Below are positions 24,949 through 33,924 of a stretch of 64,000 nucleotides of DNA, in pieces. A program made the translations under genes and the position numbers. The notes beneath the pieces were generated by a model, which ran no database searches, was not told the origin of the DNA, and saw nothing but the letters and a program-made list of their open reading frames with translations. The number at the start of each line of letters is the position of its first letter. Position 1 is the stretch's first letter. The stretch is from Pseudomonas gingeri (GTDB lineage: Bacteria > Pseudomonadota > Gammaproteobacteria > Pseudomonadales > Pseudomonadaceae), in assembly GCF_013385635.1 (NCBI RefSeq), contig NZ_JACAPR010000011.1:310001-374000 (forward strand). The letters run 5' to 3'.

Positions 24949-26073
24949 ATGCCTGCCGTGGCTGCTCACCCGACCGACTCCGCCTCCCGCCGTTCCGCCA
25001 TCGTCCTGGCCCTGTGCCTGCCCAGCGATGTCCTGCTTTACCTGCTGCTGCCGATGAACACCGCGGCCTTTGGCGTGACCCTGGCCCAGGCCGGGGTATT
25101 GCTGGCGGCCAACCGCCTGGTACGGATCTTCGGTTACGGTTATGTACTGCGTTATTACGCCCGTCACGGCGACCGCGCGACGTTGATGCTGGCCGCCGGG
25201 GCCAGTGCCTTGTGCGCCTTGGGCAATTCGTTGATCTCCGGCTTTTTCTGGCTGTTGCTGTTACGCCTGGGCTGGGGCTTGTCCTACGCGGCGTTGAACC
25301 TCTCGACGCAAGTGTTGGCGACCCTCGAACCGAGTGGTGCCGCGCGTCGGGCAGGGCGCTCGCGGGCGGTGATTGCCATCGGGCCGATGATCGCGTTGTC
25401 CGTGGGCGGCTGGTTGAGCCTGCAGTTCGGCCCAAGGCTGATTTTCCTGCTGCTGTGTGCGGCCTCGCTGATCGGCTGGTGGGTGGCGCGTGGCCTGCCG
25501 ACGGTGGGGCATGAGTTGTCGGCACCTTCCGGGCGGCGTTTCAACTGGCCGGACAGTGTGGCGATCTGGTCCTTTGTCGAAGGCGTGGCGCTGGACGGGT
25601 TGTTTATCTTCGGCCTGTCGTTGCAGGCTTCCGCCGTGCTGGGCGGCAACGCGGTGATCATTGCCGGGGTGTTGATGGCCCTGCGTTATGTCTCGGAAAT
25701 GCTCCTCAGTCCCTTGGGCGGTCGGGCCGCCGACAGCTATGGCGTGGTGCGCATGCTGCTGCTGTTCTCGATCCTCAGCGGCCTTGCGCTGGCCGCTTTC
25801 GGCAGCCACTGGCTGATTCTCGGTGCCGGCTCGGTACTGGTCCTGCGGGCGCTGCAACTGCCGCTGGTGGTGACCCTGGTGGCCCAGCGCAATCCCGGTG
25901 CCGGACGGGTCCAGGCCCTGGCCTCCAATGCGGTATGGCGCGATATCGGGGCCGGTGTCGGGCCGTTACTGGCGGGTGTGTTGTTGCCGGTGGCCTCGGC
26001 CAGTTGGGTCTACTCCCTGGCCGGCCTGGCGATTGCCCTGAGCGCGGTGGGCTGTGTGGTCTGGCGCCGCTGA
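24949..26073 (+). CDS. MFS transporter
   Basis: A 374-residue, very hydrophobic protein with about 11-12 membrane segments. The family loop AANRLVRIFGYGYVLRYYARHGDR follows segment 2, and GRAADSYGVVRMLL is in the second half. It is divergent from the sulfonate-type ABC operon and on the opposite strand to the orphan binding protein, so it may export or import a related compound. The substrate is not known. Confidence 0.82.
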   Translation: MPAVAAHPTDSASRRSAIVLALCLPSDVLLYLLLPMNTAAFGVTLAQAGVLLAANRLVRIFGYGYVLRYYARHGDRATLMLAAGASALCALGNSLISGFFWLLLLRLGWGLSYAALNLSTQVLATLEPSGAARRAGRSRAVIAIGPMIALSVGGWLSLQFGPRLIFLLLCAASLIGWWVARGLPTVGHELSAPSGRRFNWPDSVAIWSFVEGVALDGLFIFGLSLQASAVLGGNAVIIAGVLMALRYVSEMLLSPLGGRAADSYGVVRMLLLFSILSGLALAAFGSHWLILGAGSVLVLRALQLPLVVTLVAQRNPGAGRVQALASNAVWRDIGAGVGPLLAGVLLPVASASWVYSLAGLAIALSAVGCVVWRR

Positions 26074-26101
26074 TGGGTTGATCGCTCCTATGTCTTGCGC
26101 T

Positions 26102-26208
26102 GATCGTTCCTATGCTCTGCGTGGGAATGCGCCTCTGGACGCTCTGCGTCCGCCTTTGTGACGCAGAGCGTCATGGCTGCACCCCCACGCTGGAGCGTGG
26201 GAGCGATC
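26102..26208. repeat. ~107-bp triple-hairpin repeat, copy 2
   Basis: The same nested-palindrome structure as at 24612, with outer arms GATCGTTCC and GGAGCGATC and inner GACGCTCTGCGTCC and GACGCAGAGCGTC. It lies between the ends of the convergent MFS and binding-protein genes, where it can end both transcripts. Confidence 0.85.
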
Positions 26209-26239
26209 AACGAGCCTGTAGCGATCGACAGTCACAGGT

Positions 26240-27211
26240 TCAAGGCTGCCAGATACCCACATCCCGGGTATCGATCTTCTGCGGTAGCAGCCCGGCGGCG
26301 AGGAACGCATCGGCGATCTGCTGCTGTTCGCCCAACTGATCGACCGTGACCGCCTGCACCGCATAACTGCGATGACGGTTGGCGGCCTCGACTGTCACCG
26401 CGTCCAGGCCGCCCCACAGCGGACCGAGGATCTCGGCGGCGTCCTTGGGATGGGTCTTGATCCAGGCACCGGACTTTTGCAGTTCGGCAAACACCTGCTT
26501 CAAGACGTGCGGGTGGGACTGGGCGTAAGCCGTGCTCGCCAGGTAATAACGTTTGTAGTTCGCCAGGCCCTGGCCGTCGGCCAGGGTGCGGGTCGGCAGT
26601 TGACGCTGGACGCTGCTGAGGAAGGGCTCCCAGGTCACCCAGGCATCGACCTTGCCGTTCTCGAAGGCGGCCCGGCCGTCGGCGGGCGTCAGGTAGGCCG
26701 GGGTGATATCGCTGAACTTCAAGCCGGCTCTGGTCAACGCCGCGATCAGCAGGTAATGGCTGCCGGCGGCCTTGGTCACCGCGACCTTCTTGCCCTTGAG
26801 GTCGCCCAGGGCCTTGATCGGTGAATCGCTCCTGACCACGATCGCCTGGGCTTGGGGAGACGCGGCCTCCTGGGCGAAGTAGGTCAGTCTGGCCTGGGCC
26901 GCCTGGGCGAACACCGGCACCGTATCGGCGACATCCGCACTGATATCGACGTTGCCCACATTCAACGATTCGAGCAACGGCAGGCCGCTGGGGAACTCAT
27001 GCCAGCTGACCTCGATATGCTCCTTGGCCAGGGCTTTCTCCAGGGTGCCCTGGCTCTTGAGCAAGGTGATCAGGGTCGAGGATTTCTGGTAGCCGATGCG
27101 CAGGGTTTCATTGGCGTCGACATAGGAAGCGGCCAGGGACAATGTGGCGGCCAGCACTGAAAACAACAGACGGGAACGGGTAATGCCGGGAACCGGGGCG
27201 ACCATGAACAC
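26240..27211 (-). CDS. Aliphatic-sulfonate-type substrate-binding protein (orphan)
   Basis: 323 residues. A Sec signal (about 1-33, ending SYVDA) is followed by ETLRIGYQKSSTLITLLKSQGTLEKAL, FPSGLPLLESLNVGNVDI and DLKGKKVAVTKAAGSHYLL, typical of SsuA. Codon 3 is another ATG. No permease or ATPase gene is next to it. It may work with the ABC transporter 2.6 kb to the left as a second binding protein. Confidence 0.87.
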   Translation of the reverse strand: MFMVAPVPGITRSRLLFSVLAATLSLAASYVDANETLRIGYQKSSTLITLLKSQGTLEKALAKEHIEVSWHEFPSGLPLLESLNVGNVDISADVADTVPVFAQAAQARLTYFAQEAASPQAQAIVVRSDSPIKALGDLKGKKVAVTKAAGSHYLLIAALTRAGLKFSDITPAYLTPADGRAAFENGKVDAWVTWEPFLSSVQRQLPTRTLADGQGLANYKRYYLASTAYAQSHPHVLKQVFAELQKSGAWIKTHPKDAAEILGPLWGGLDAVTVEAANRHRSYAVQAVTVDQLGEQQQIADAFLAAGLLPQKIDTRDVGIWQP

Positions 27212-27422
27212 CTCGCAGGAGCAACAGTGAGAAGGGGGGGGCCGGTGGTCCGGTGGGTGGAGCTTATGAGAGGCGGAGGGCTTTGGTTAAATAACCTCTT
27301 CGCATAACCATAGAGGCGACTGCACGGGTGCCTGTCGAAGCAAGGAAAAAGCGTGAAGGCTCTTTGCTATCAGCGATGTTTGAGGCAAGATCCGCACTTT
27401 TGTTCCGGGAAGGATCCGTCGT

Positions 27423-28553
27423 ATGTTGGCCGCCATACAGCTAGCCGCGCAACACATTCGCCAGGGTGTCAGGGCGGCAACCGAAGGACTGATCGGACGT
27501 GAGCAGTTGGCCGAGCTGATCGTGCTGGCCGCCGTGGCCCAGGAGTATCTGCTGGTGGTCGGCCCGCCGGGAACGGCCAAGAGCGCCGTGGTGCGTCGCG
27601 TGGCCCAGGCCATGGGCGGGCGCTATTTCGAGTACCTGCTGGGGCGCTTTACCGAGCCGTCGGAGTTGTTCGGCCCGGTGGACCTGAAGAAACTGCGCGA
27701 AGGCACGGTCGAGACCGATGTCAGCGGCATGCTGCCGGAAGCTGATATCGTCTTCCTCGACGAGGTCTTCCTCGGATCTACGGCGATCCTCAATACCTTG
27801 CTCGGCGTGCTCAACGAACGCCGCTTCCGTCGTGGGCATACCCAGATCAACTGCCCGCTGCGTATCTGTGTCGGTGCCGCCAACGGCTTGCCCGACGACG
27901 AAGCGCTGGCTGCGTTCGGCGACCGTTTCCTGTTGCATCTGTTTGTCGATGCGGTCCCGGATAACCAGCTCGAGGCGCTGCTCAGTGGCGGCTGGCAATC
28001 GGACCGGCTGCCGGTTCGGCAATTGATGAGCCTGAGTGAACTCGACACTCTCAGCCAGGCACTGCCGCAAGTGGACATGGAGACGGTGCGGCCGGCACTG
28101 GCCAACGCGATTCGTCGCCTGCGTGCGGCGGGCATCCAGTTGTCCGACCGGCGCATCGTCAAGTCCCAGCGACTGATTGCCGCCGCCGCGCTGCTCGGTG
28201 GCCGTCTGCAGGCCAGCGAGGCGGATCTGTGGCCGCTGCTGTATGCGCTGGCGACCAGGGAAGCCCAGCAGCATGGCCGTGAGGTGCTGCGCGATGTCCT
28301 GCAACTGTCGAGTAATCGCAACCTGTTCAGTGCCGTCGAGGAGGCGACGCTGCAACCGCTGTCCCGCGCCAGTCGCCTGGTGGAGACCGCGCACAACTGC
28401 CTGATGCGCGTGGCTTCCGGGCAGGTGCTCGATCCGGCCGAGTCCGAAGCGGTACTGCGCGAGATCGATGCGAACTTTTCACAGGACAGCATGCCTCCCG
28501 AACTGCTCGGCCTGAGAGGACTGCTGGCCAAGCAACTGACGCCTGCGACATGA
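27423..28553 (+). CDS. MoxR-family AAA+ ATPase
   Basis: 376 residues. Walker A is VGPPGTAKSAV and Walker B IVFLDEVFL, with sensor region VGAANGLPDDEALAAFGDRFLL and the arginine-finger region as in MoxR/RavA proteins. MoxR ATPases act as chaperones with vWA-domain partners. Its stop codon overlaps the next start by four bases. It is the first gene of a four-gene operon whose members match the MoxR-vWA-beta-propeller ternary layout. Confidence 0.9.
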   Translation: MLAAIQLAAQHIRQGVRAATEGLIGREQLAELIVLAAVAQEYLLVVGPPGTAKSAVVRRVAQAMGGRYFEYLLGRFTEPSELFGPVDLKKLREGTVETDVSGMLPEADIVFLDEVFLGSTAILNTLLGVLNERRFRRGHTQINCPLRICVGAANGLPDDEALAAFGDRFLLHLFVDAVPDNQLEALLSGGWQSDRLPVRQLMSLSELDTLSQALPQVDMETVRPALANAIRRLRAAGIQLSDRRIVKSQRLIAAAALLGGRLQASEADLWPLLYALATREAQQHGREVLRDVLQLSSNRNLFSAVEEATLQPLSRASRLVETAHNCLMRVASGQVLDPAESEAVLREIDANFSQDSMPPELLGLRGLLAKQLTPAT

Positions 28554-28981
28554 GCCAATCCCCCCTGTTGACCTGGGGCTGGACAGCACAACCCGACCCC
28601 GCGCCTCCGGTTGCCGCGGTGGCCTGGGGCTCCGTGGCCAGGCAACTGCATGCACACCTGTCGTCGATGAGCGGCGAGCGGCGGCGGGGCCTCCAGGCCA
28701 CGGCCAATCGTGACGTATTGATCGTCGGTGGCGAGGCATCGCGCCTACCCTGGGTCGCGGGTGTCGATTACGCCTGCGCCTGCGAGCATGCCCCGCAGCT
28801 CTGGCTGCCAAGCCTATGGCAGCCGGATGCGGCGCTGGATCTGCTGGCCCAGGCCTTGCTGGCGAAGTTCAATCGACAGCCGCTGCTGGTATGGCATCAA
28901 CCGGCAACCTGTGTGCCGCTGGATCGCTTGCTGCCGGTCAGCGCCGAGTGGTTGGCGCGCATCGACACCTACTGGGGCTAG
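28550..28981 (+). CDS. Small ternary-system protein (bpX5-like, tentative)
   Basis: A 143-residue protein with no catalytic motif I recognise. It overlaps the MoxR gene by four bases (ATGA). Position and size, between a MoxR ATPase and a vWA protein, match the small bpX-type component described for these ternary systems. The bpX5 name is from memory of similar loci and needs a profile search. It has no signal peptide or membrane segment, so it is cytoplasmic. Confidence 0.6.
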   Translation: MSQSPLLTWGWTAQPDPAPPVAAVAWGSVARQLHAHLSSMSGERRRGLQATANRDVLIVGGEASRLPWVAGVDYACACEHAPQLWLPSLWQPDAALDLLAQALLAKFNRQPLLVWHQPATCVPLDRLLPVSAEWLARIDTYWG

Positions 28982-29049
28982 CGGCATGCCGGTTCTTTTG
29001 CTTCCAAGCCGTCCCCGTCCCCGTCGTCGTTCGGTGCCATAGGTCTGTC

Positions 29050-30870
29050 ATGCAACTACCCGAATCCTTGCAACCCTGGCGCCAATGGCTGGAGTGGTTT
29101 GCCCCGGAACTGGTGCCGACCCTCGGTGCCTTGCTGGGTTGCATCAGCCCCGTGCTGGGGCCTTTCAGGGGGACGCAACAGGGCGGCGTTCCGGAGCCGG
29201 ATGGTCTGGGCGACCTGCGCCGGCGGGGCTCCTATGAGCGGCTGCTGACCAGTGAATGGCTGCTGGCCGACGAGTTTGCCGATGAGTTCCTGCGCCGGGC
29301 CTCCAGTGGCGAGCATCTGTTTCTCGCGCCGCAACTGCGGGCGCAACAGGCCTCGCGGCTGATCGTCGTACTGTTCGATGCCGGTCCCCTGCAACTGGGG
29401 GGCGCACGCCTGGTCCACCTGGCGCTGATGATCCTGCTGGCCCGGCGGGCGGGCGAGCACGGAGCGCAGTTCCGCTGGGGCGTATTGCAACAGGAACCCG
29501 GGCTGTTCGACCTGCATTCGTCGTCGCAGCTGCGCCGCCTGCTCGATGCCCGCACCCATGCGGTGGCGACCGACCAGCATTGGCAGCGCTGGCAGGCGTT
29601 CCTGGACGAGCAGGAAGAGTCGGTGAGCGAGTGCTGGCTGGTGGGCCAGCGCCTGCCGGTGGCGCCCGATTCGCAAGACCGCTCGGCACGTCGCCTGCTG
29701 ATCCGGCAGGGGCTGTTCGGCCAGGCACTGGAACTGCAGATGCAGCCTTCGGGCGGCAGGCCGATTGTCTTGCCGCTGCCCGACGAGGCGGCGGCCAGGC
29801 GGTTGCTCAAGGGGCAGTTCGATCATTCTGTGCCGGTGGATGCCCACAGGACCACGACCGCCAGGATTGCCTTGACCTTGCCGCCGATGATTTCCAGTAC
29901 CGGATCTCATGTAGCCGTACGCCTGCTCGATGATCCTGGTGTGCTGATGTTCTCGATTCCGAGGATCGGGCAGAAGAAAGCCGCGAAGATGGTTCGCCAA
30001 CTCTGGCCCCGCGAGGCGACGCCACTGGGGGTGACCTTTCAGAACCGGCAAATCGGCGCGGTCCTGAGTGCGGGCGACCAGTTGCGTTTCTGGCAGATAC
30101 CGCGCATGACGCCGGCCAGCCGGCCGCCGCAGGAAGAACTGCTGGTGCCCGCCGCCACGGCGACCTTGCGGCCTGTCGTATGGTTGCACTCGGCCAAGAG
30201 CAGCCGGGTCTTCCTGTTGACGAGCAATCGCACCCTGGCGTTCTGGATGGCGGCCGAGAAGGACGCTGCGTCGGGCTCTTCGGCGAATATCACCCACTAC
30301 CGTGATCGTGATGTGCTGGGCATGGTGCGGGTTGATGACGATACGCTGGTGTATGCCAGTCGCAGCGCGGGCCAACTGTCTGTGCGTCACGTCACCCTCA
30401 ACGCCACCCGTTACGAACCCTTTGCCCTGGGCGACGGTCGCGAGGCGACGCAGGTACTGTTTTCCCTCCTGCCGTTCTGGCGTCGTCGTTTTGGGGTCTG
30501 TGCCGTGCAGAACGGTCATGGCAAACGGGAGCGCTGGACAGTGTTTACCCCCAGCAGCCATCCCCAGCCGATGACCCGCATCGAACTGATGCCAGGTCAC
30601 CGGGCCATCGGTCTGTTTCATGACAACACGAGCGGGCAGTGCGCCCTGGTGGTCAGCACAGGCGGTGGCACCGGTGTCCTTCTGGTCGGTTCCGAAAGGA
30701 CGGAGACGCTCTATGCGGCGACCTCGCGAATCCTGAAAATCAGCTTCTGCCCAGCTTCCGGGATATTGGCCCTGATCACCGAAGCGCGTGAACTGGTGGT
30801 CTACGACGTGAATGAACGCCAGATTCGGCTACAGATGCAGACCGCCCGCAAGGAGCTGTCCGATGAGTGA
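29050..30870 (+). CDS. vWA-like and beta-propeller-like protein with degenerate metal site
   Basis: 606 residues from ATG 29050. The strand LIVVLFDAGPLQLGGARLVHLALMILLARRAGE (about residues 106-140) looks like a von Willebrand A domain start. The MIDAS triplet DxSxS reads D-A-G-P-L, so metal binding is probably lost. From about residue 280 short repeated strands such as GVTFQNRQIGAVLSAGDQLRFW and SRVFLLTSNRTLAFW look like a propeller. It overlaps the next gene by 8 bp. The in-frame sequence upstream to 28816 overlaps the preceding gene and is not coding. Confidence 0.72.
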   Translation: MQLPESLQPWRQWLEWFAPELVPTLGALLGCISPVLGPFRGTQQGGVPEPDGLGDLRRRGSYERLLTSEWLLADEFADEFLRRASSGEHLFLAPQLRAQQASRLIVVLFDAGPLQLGGARLVHLALMILLARRAGEHGAQFRWGVLQQEPGLFDLHSSSQLRRLLDARTHAVATDQHWQRWQAFLDEQEESVSECWLVGQRLPVAPDSQDRSARRLLIRQGLFGQALELQMQPSGGRPIVLPLPDEAAARRLLKGQFDHSVPVDAHRTTTARIALTLPPMISSTGSHVAVRLLDDPGVLMFSIPRIGQKKAAKMVRQLWPREATPLGVTFQNRQIGAVLSAGDQLRFWQIPRMTPASRPPQEELLVPAATATLRPVVWLHSAKSSRVFLLTSNRTLAFWMAAEKDAASGSSANITHYRDRDVLGMVRVDDDTLVYASRSAGQLSVRHVTLNATRYEPFALGDGREATQVLFSLLPFWRRRFGVCAVQNGHGKRERWTVFTPSSHPQPMTRIELMPGHRAIGLFHDNTSGQCALVVSTGGGTGVLLVGSERTETLYAATSRILKISFCPASGILALITEARELVVYDVNERQIRLQMQTARKELSDE

Positions 30871-33790
30871 AATCCTTGCGATGGCTATCCGGCGTCCCGG
30901 GCTGGCCGGCTGGCAACCGGTCGATGCGTTGTGGTTTCCCCGTGACTGGTTCGACGAAGCGGCGAGTCAGGCGCAGATCGTCCGGCACTGGCAGCCGGGG
31001 GCTCGTGCCTACCGCTTTGCCGAGGGCGATGTACTGTGCTTCAAGGCGGCCACGTCGATGGCCTGCGACCGTCTCAGGCCCTGGCCGTTGGTCCGCCAGG
31101 GGCGGGCACTGTGTTCGGCAAGGCTCGAACCGGCTGAAATCAGCGCGCTGCCCTTGGCGGATCTCTGGTTGATCCGCGATGCCCGGGTCCAGGCGTTGAA
31201 CCTGGCTGACGGGGTCGAATTGCAACCGGGCCAATGGTTCGATATCGATCACTATGGCTTGCTGGAAACCTACGACTGCCGTGAGGTCCTGCCTGAACCT
31301 GTGCTGGAGGCCTGGGAGCCGCAGGATATTCACCAGGTACTGGGCGATGTGATCGGTGCCCCCAGCGCCGAGCGCGAGGTGATGAGCAAGGCGCTCAAGG
31401 CTGCTGCCACCAAGCCCAAGGCGCGCGCTGCAGCGGCAGGCAACTCCCGTGAGTCACGGGAAAAGTCCTCGGCACGGACCTGGTTGATGCCGGGGCTGGC
31501 CGTCGTGGCGATACTGGTGATTTATTGGGAGAACGCGGTACTTTCCCCGCCGGTCTTGCCTGGCAAGGCCGTGCCCATGCGAGTGGCCGAGGCGTCGACC
31601 GGTGGAGGTTTCGACCCGGTCTGGTTTTTTCTCTCGGCGGCAGTGCTGACCTTTATCCTGTGGCTGTTGCGACGTGCGCTGTACGGGCGTATCGAGATCG
31701 AGCGCCAGGCCCTGGCGGCCCAGGCCCGCAAGCACCAGGCCCCGGCGGCTGCACACGCAGACGCCCCCGCGGTTCCCGAGCGCAGGCCGCGCGACCGTGA
31801 CAAACCATCGCTTTGGCGTCAATGGCTGGGGCGGATGGCTATGGCCTCGCAGTTGAAAACCTTGCTGGATCGGCGCCAGGCGGCCTATATGCAGCGCATG
31901 CTCGATATGTTCGAGCAAGGCGATATCGCCCAGGCCCTGCGCCATGCCATTCCCCTGGACAGCGACCAGCCTTCCGCCGGGCAGGCCTTTGGCGCGCCCA
32001 AGCCTCGGGATGAACTCAAGATGGGCCAGGCCAGGGGACCCGCGCTGACCTTCAATCTGGCGGAGGATTTCCAGGCTCATCTGCGCAAGCTCTATCGTCA
32101 GACCTTCGAACGTCTCGATCGCCAGGGACGGATTGAAGAAGCGGTGTATGTCCTCGCCGAGCTGCTGCACGTGCGCCCGGAAGCCCTGGACTATCTGGAA
32201 AAACACCAGCGCTACCAGCAGGCGGCGGAACTGGCGTTGACTTGGGATTCACGCTCGGCGGTGATTGTGCGCCTGCTGTGCCTGGCCGGCGACTGGCAGC
32301 GGGCGTTGCAGGTGGCCCGCCGTGATCGTGCGTTCGCCGACGCCGTCCTGGGCCTGCAGGCACAATGGCCGCAAACCGCTGAGCGCCTGCGCCTGGAGTG
32401 GGCCGATATGCTGGTGGGGCAGGGCGATTGGCTGGACGCCGTGGATGTGATCTGGGCGCTGCCCGGGGAGCGCGAGCGGGCCCGGCAATGGCTGCTCAAC
32501 GCCGAGGCCGCTGGCGGCACCCTGGCCGCGGCTGCGCTGGTCAAGCGCGCGGTACTGCTGCCCGACACCCTGGCGGTTTATGAGTCTTACATCCGTGCGT
32601 TGCGCGATGATATCGAGCGTGCTGACGAGCGTGCCGTCCTGGCCATCGAGCTGATCAGGGTGTCGCCGGCGTCGTCCAGTGTGCAGTCGATAGCGGCGGC
32701 GATGGTCCATGGGGTGCTGGCCGATCATGCCGGCGGCCATCCCGGAGTGACGGCAAGGGACCTGGGCGCCCTGGTGAAGCTCAGCGGTGACGGATTGCTC
32801 AAGCTCGATATGCCCTCTGGGGTCGTCCCCCCGAATCAATCAAAGGCATTGCATCCGGTGATTCCCCTGCCGCACTGGTCGGCACCGTCGCCGGGCAGCT
32901 ATGCGCTGTACGACGCCGTATCGCTGCGTGACGACAATTACCTGGTGGCACTGGGCGAGTCGGGGGTGGCGGTGGTGGACCGCCTGGGTAGCATCGGCCA
33001 GCGTTTCATCGTACCGGCCAGTCACCTGGTGATCGGCAACAATTGCCGGGTTGCCCTGGCACTGATACAGCGCGATTCGGTGTGGCGCATCAGCAAGCTT
33101 GACCTGGTGACCGGTACCGCGACGGACCTGGGTGTTCTGCCCCTGGCGCTTTTTGCCAGGCGTTTCGATGGCGTGGCCTGGACCGTCGTGACCCACGGAC
33201 AGGTCAGGGTGGTGGATATCGACAGGGACTTTGCCACGCTCTGGCATGTCGGCGATCTACCCGGTCCCCTGGTGTCCCTCGATGTCACGGCGGATCATGA
33301 GTACTGGCTGTTGCGGTTGCCTGATAACACGCTGGAGCAGTGGACCTACGGCCTGCCCGAGCGCCGGTTGAAGTCCCGCGATCCGCAACCGAAGCCGATC
33401 CGGGCGAGTATCTCCTGGCAGTTGTACTGCCTGGGCGAATGCATCGAATGCTGGTTCGAGTCACCGGCCGACGACCAGCAGGAACTGGTGATCAACGGCC
33501 AGAGTCGCCTGCGGCGCTTTCGTTTTCCCGAGATCACCGAGGATACGCAAGCCCGCGTATACGCCGACGAACAATGGCTGGTGATGGGGTTTTCGGTGTA
33601 CGGCAAACGACTACGCTTTCACTTCGCGAACCGTGGCCTTTCGCAGTTATGCGCAATCCTGGATTGGCCCGAGGAGCAGACGCTGCGTGTACGCCAGAGT
33701 GGTGCGGACTGGATTTTCACCGACCGCCAGGGCCGGCTGTTCCATGTGAACGTGACCACCAGCCGGGTTCGCAGCCTGAGCATTCATTGA
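30863..33790 (+). CDS. bpX6-like membrane protein with alpha-solenoid and C-terminal beta-propeller
   Basis: 975 residues. An N-terminal domain of about 150 residues (RRPGLAGWQPVDALWFPRDW) is followed by an Ala/Lys-rich linker. Two membrane segments lie near residues 206-226 and 250-272, with a Pro/Ala-rich linker after them. A helical-repeat region (about 330-620; EDFQAHLRKLYRQTFERLDRQGRIEEA) precedes repeated strands of a propeller (about 690-975). AAGGAG precedes the ATG. The layout matches proteins annotated bpX6 in MoxR ternary systems. It would anchor the MoxR/vWA complex at the inner membrane; this is inferred. Confidence 0.75.
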   Translation: MSEILAMAIRRPGLAGWQPVDALWFPRDWFDEAASQAQIVRHWQPGARAYRFAEGDVLCFKAATSMACDRLRPWPLVRQGRALCSARLEPAEISALPLADLWLIRDARVQALNLADGVELQPGQWFDIDHYGLLETYDCREVLPEPVLEAWEPQDIHQVLGDVIGAPSAEREVMSKALKAAATKPKARAAAAGNSRESREKSSARTWLMPGLAVVAILVIYWENAVLSPPVLPGKAVPMRVAEASTGGGFDPVWFFLSAAVLTFILWLLRRALYGRIEIERQALAAQARKHQAPAAAHADAPAVPERRPRDRDKPSLWRQWLGRMAMASQLKTLLDRRQAAYMQRMLDMFEQGDIAQALRHAIPLDSDQPSAGQAFGAPKPRDELKMGQARGPALTFNLAEDFQAHLRKLYRQTFERLDRQGRIEEAVYVLAELLHVRPEALDYLEKHQRYQQAAELALTWDSRSAVIVRLLCLAGDWQRALQVARRDRAFADAVLGLQAQWPQTAERLRLEWADMLVGQGDWLDAVDVIWALPGERERARQWLLNAEAAGGTLAAAALVKRAVLLPDTLAVYESYIRALRDDIERADERAVLAIELIRVSPASSSVQSIAAAMVHGVLADHAGGHPGVTARDLGALVKLSGDGLLKLDMPSGVVPPNQSKALHPVIPLPHWSAPSPGSYALYDAVSLRDDNYLVALGESGVAVVDRLGSIGQRFIVPASHLVIGNNCRVALALIQRDSVWRISKLDLVTGTATDLGVLPLALFARRFDGVAWTVVTHGQVRVVDIDRDFATLWHVGDLPGPLVSLDVTADHEYWLLRLPDNTLEQWTYGLPERRLKSRDPQPKPIRASISWQLYCLGECIECWFESPADDQQELVINGQSRLRRFRFPEITEDTQARVYADEQWLVMGFSVYGKRLRFHFANRGLSQLCAILDWPEEQTLRVRQSGADWIFTDRQGRLFHVNVTTSRVRSLSIH

Positions 33791-33796
33791 GGAAGT

Positions 33797-33825
33797 GTCC
33801 GGTCCACAAGGGCCGGACGTTCCTT
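33797..33825 (+). terminator. Terminator of the MoxR ternary operon
   Basis: GTCCGGTCC, loop ACAA, GGGCCGGAC, a 9-bp stem, followed by a pyrimidine-rich run, six bases after the bpX6-like stop codon. Confidence 0.7.
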
Positions 33826-33897
33826 TATTACTTCTAACGTTATTCCCTTTGGGTATTTTATTCACGGTGGTTATTTCCTATATCGTTCACGCCATAT

Positions 33898-33911
33898 CTT
33901 GTTATAACAAG
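33898..33911 (+). promoter_or_regulatory. Perfect 14-bp palindrome, probable GntR operator
   Basis: CTTGTTATAACAAG ends 13 bases before the start codon of the GntR-family gene. Size, symmetry and AT-rich centre fit a GntR/HutC operator, so autoregulation by the encoded protein is likely. Confidence 0.65.
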
Positions 33912-33924
33912 TTAGGATCAACCC

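Noticed and set aside
24612..26208. Possible CRISPR from repeated palindromes
   Set aside because: The copies are ~107 bp, dispersed over tens of kb, with no short regular spacers and no cas genes.
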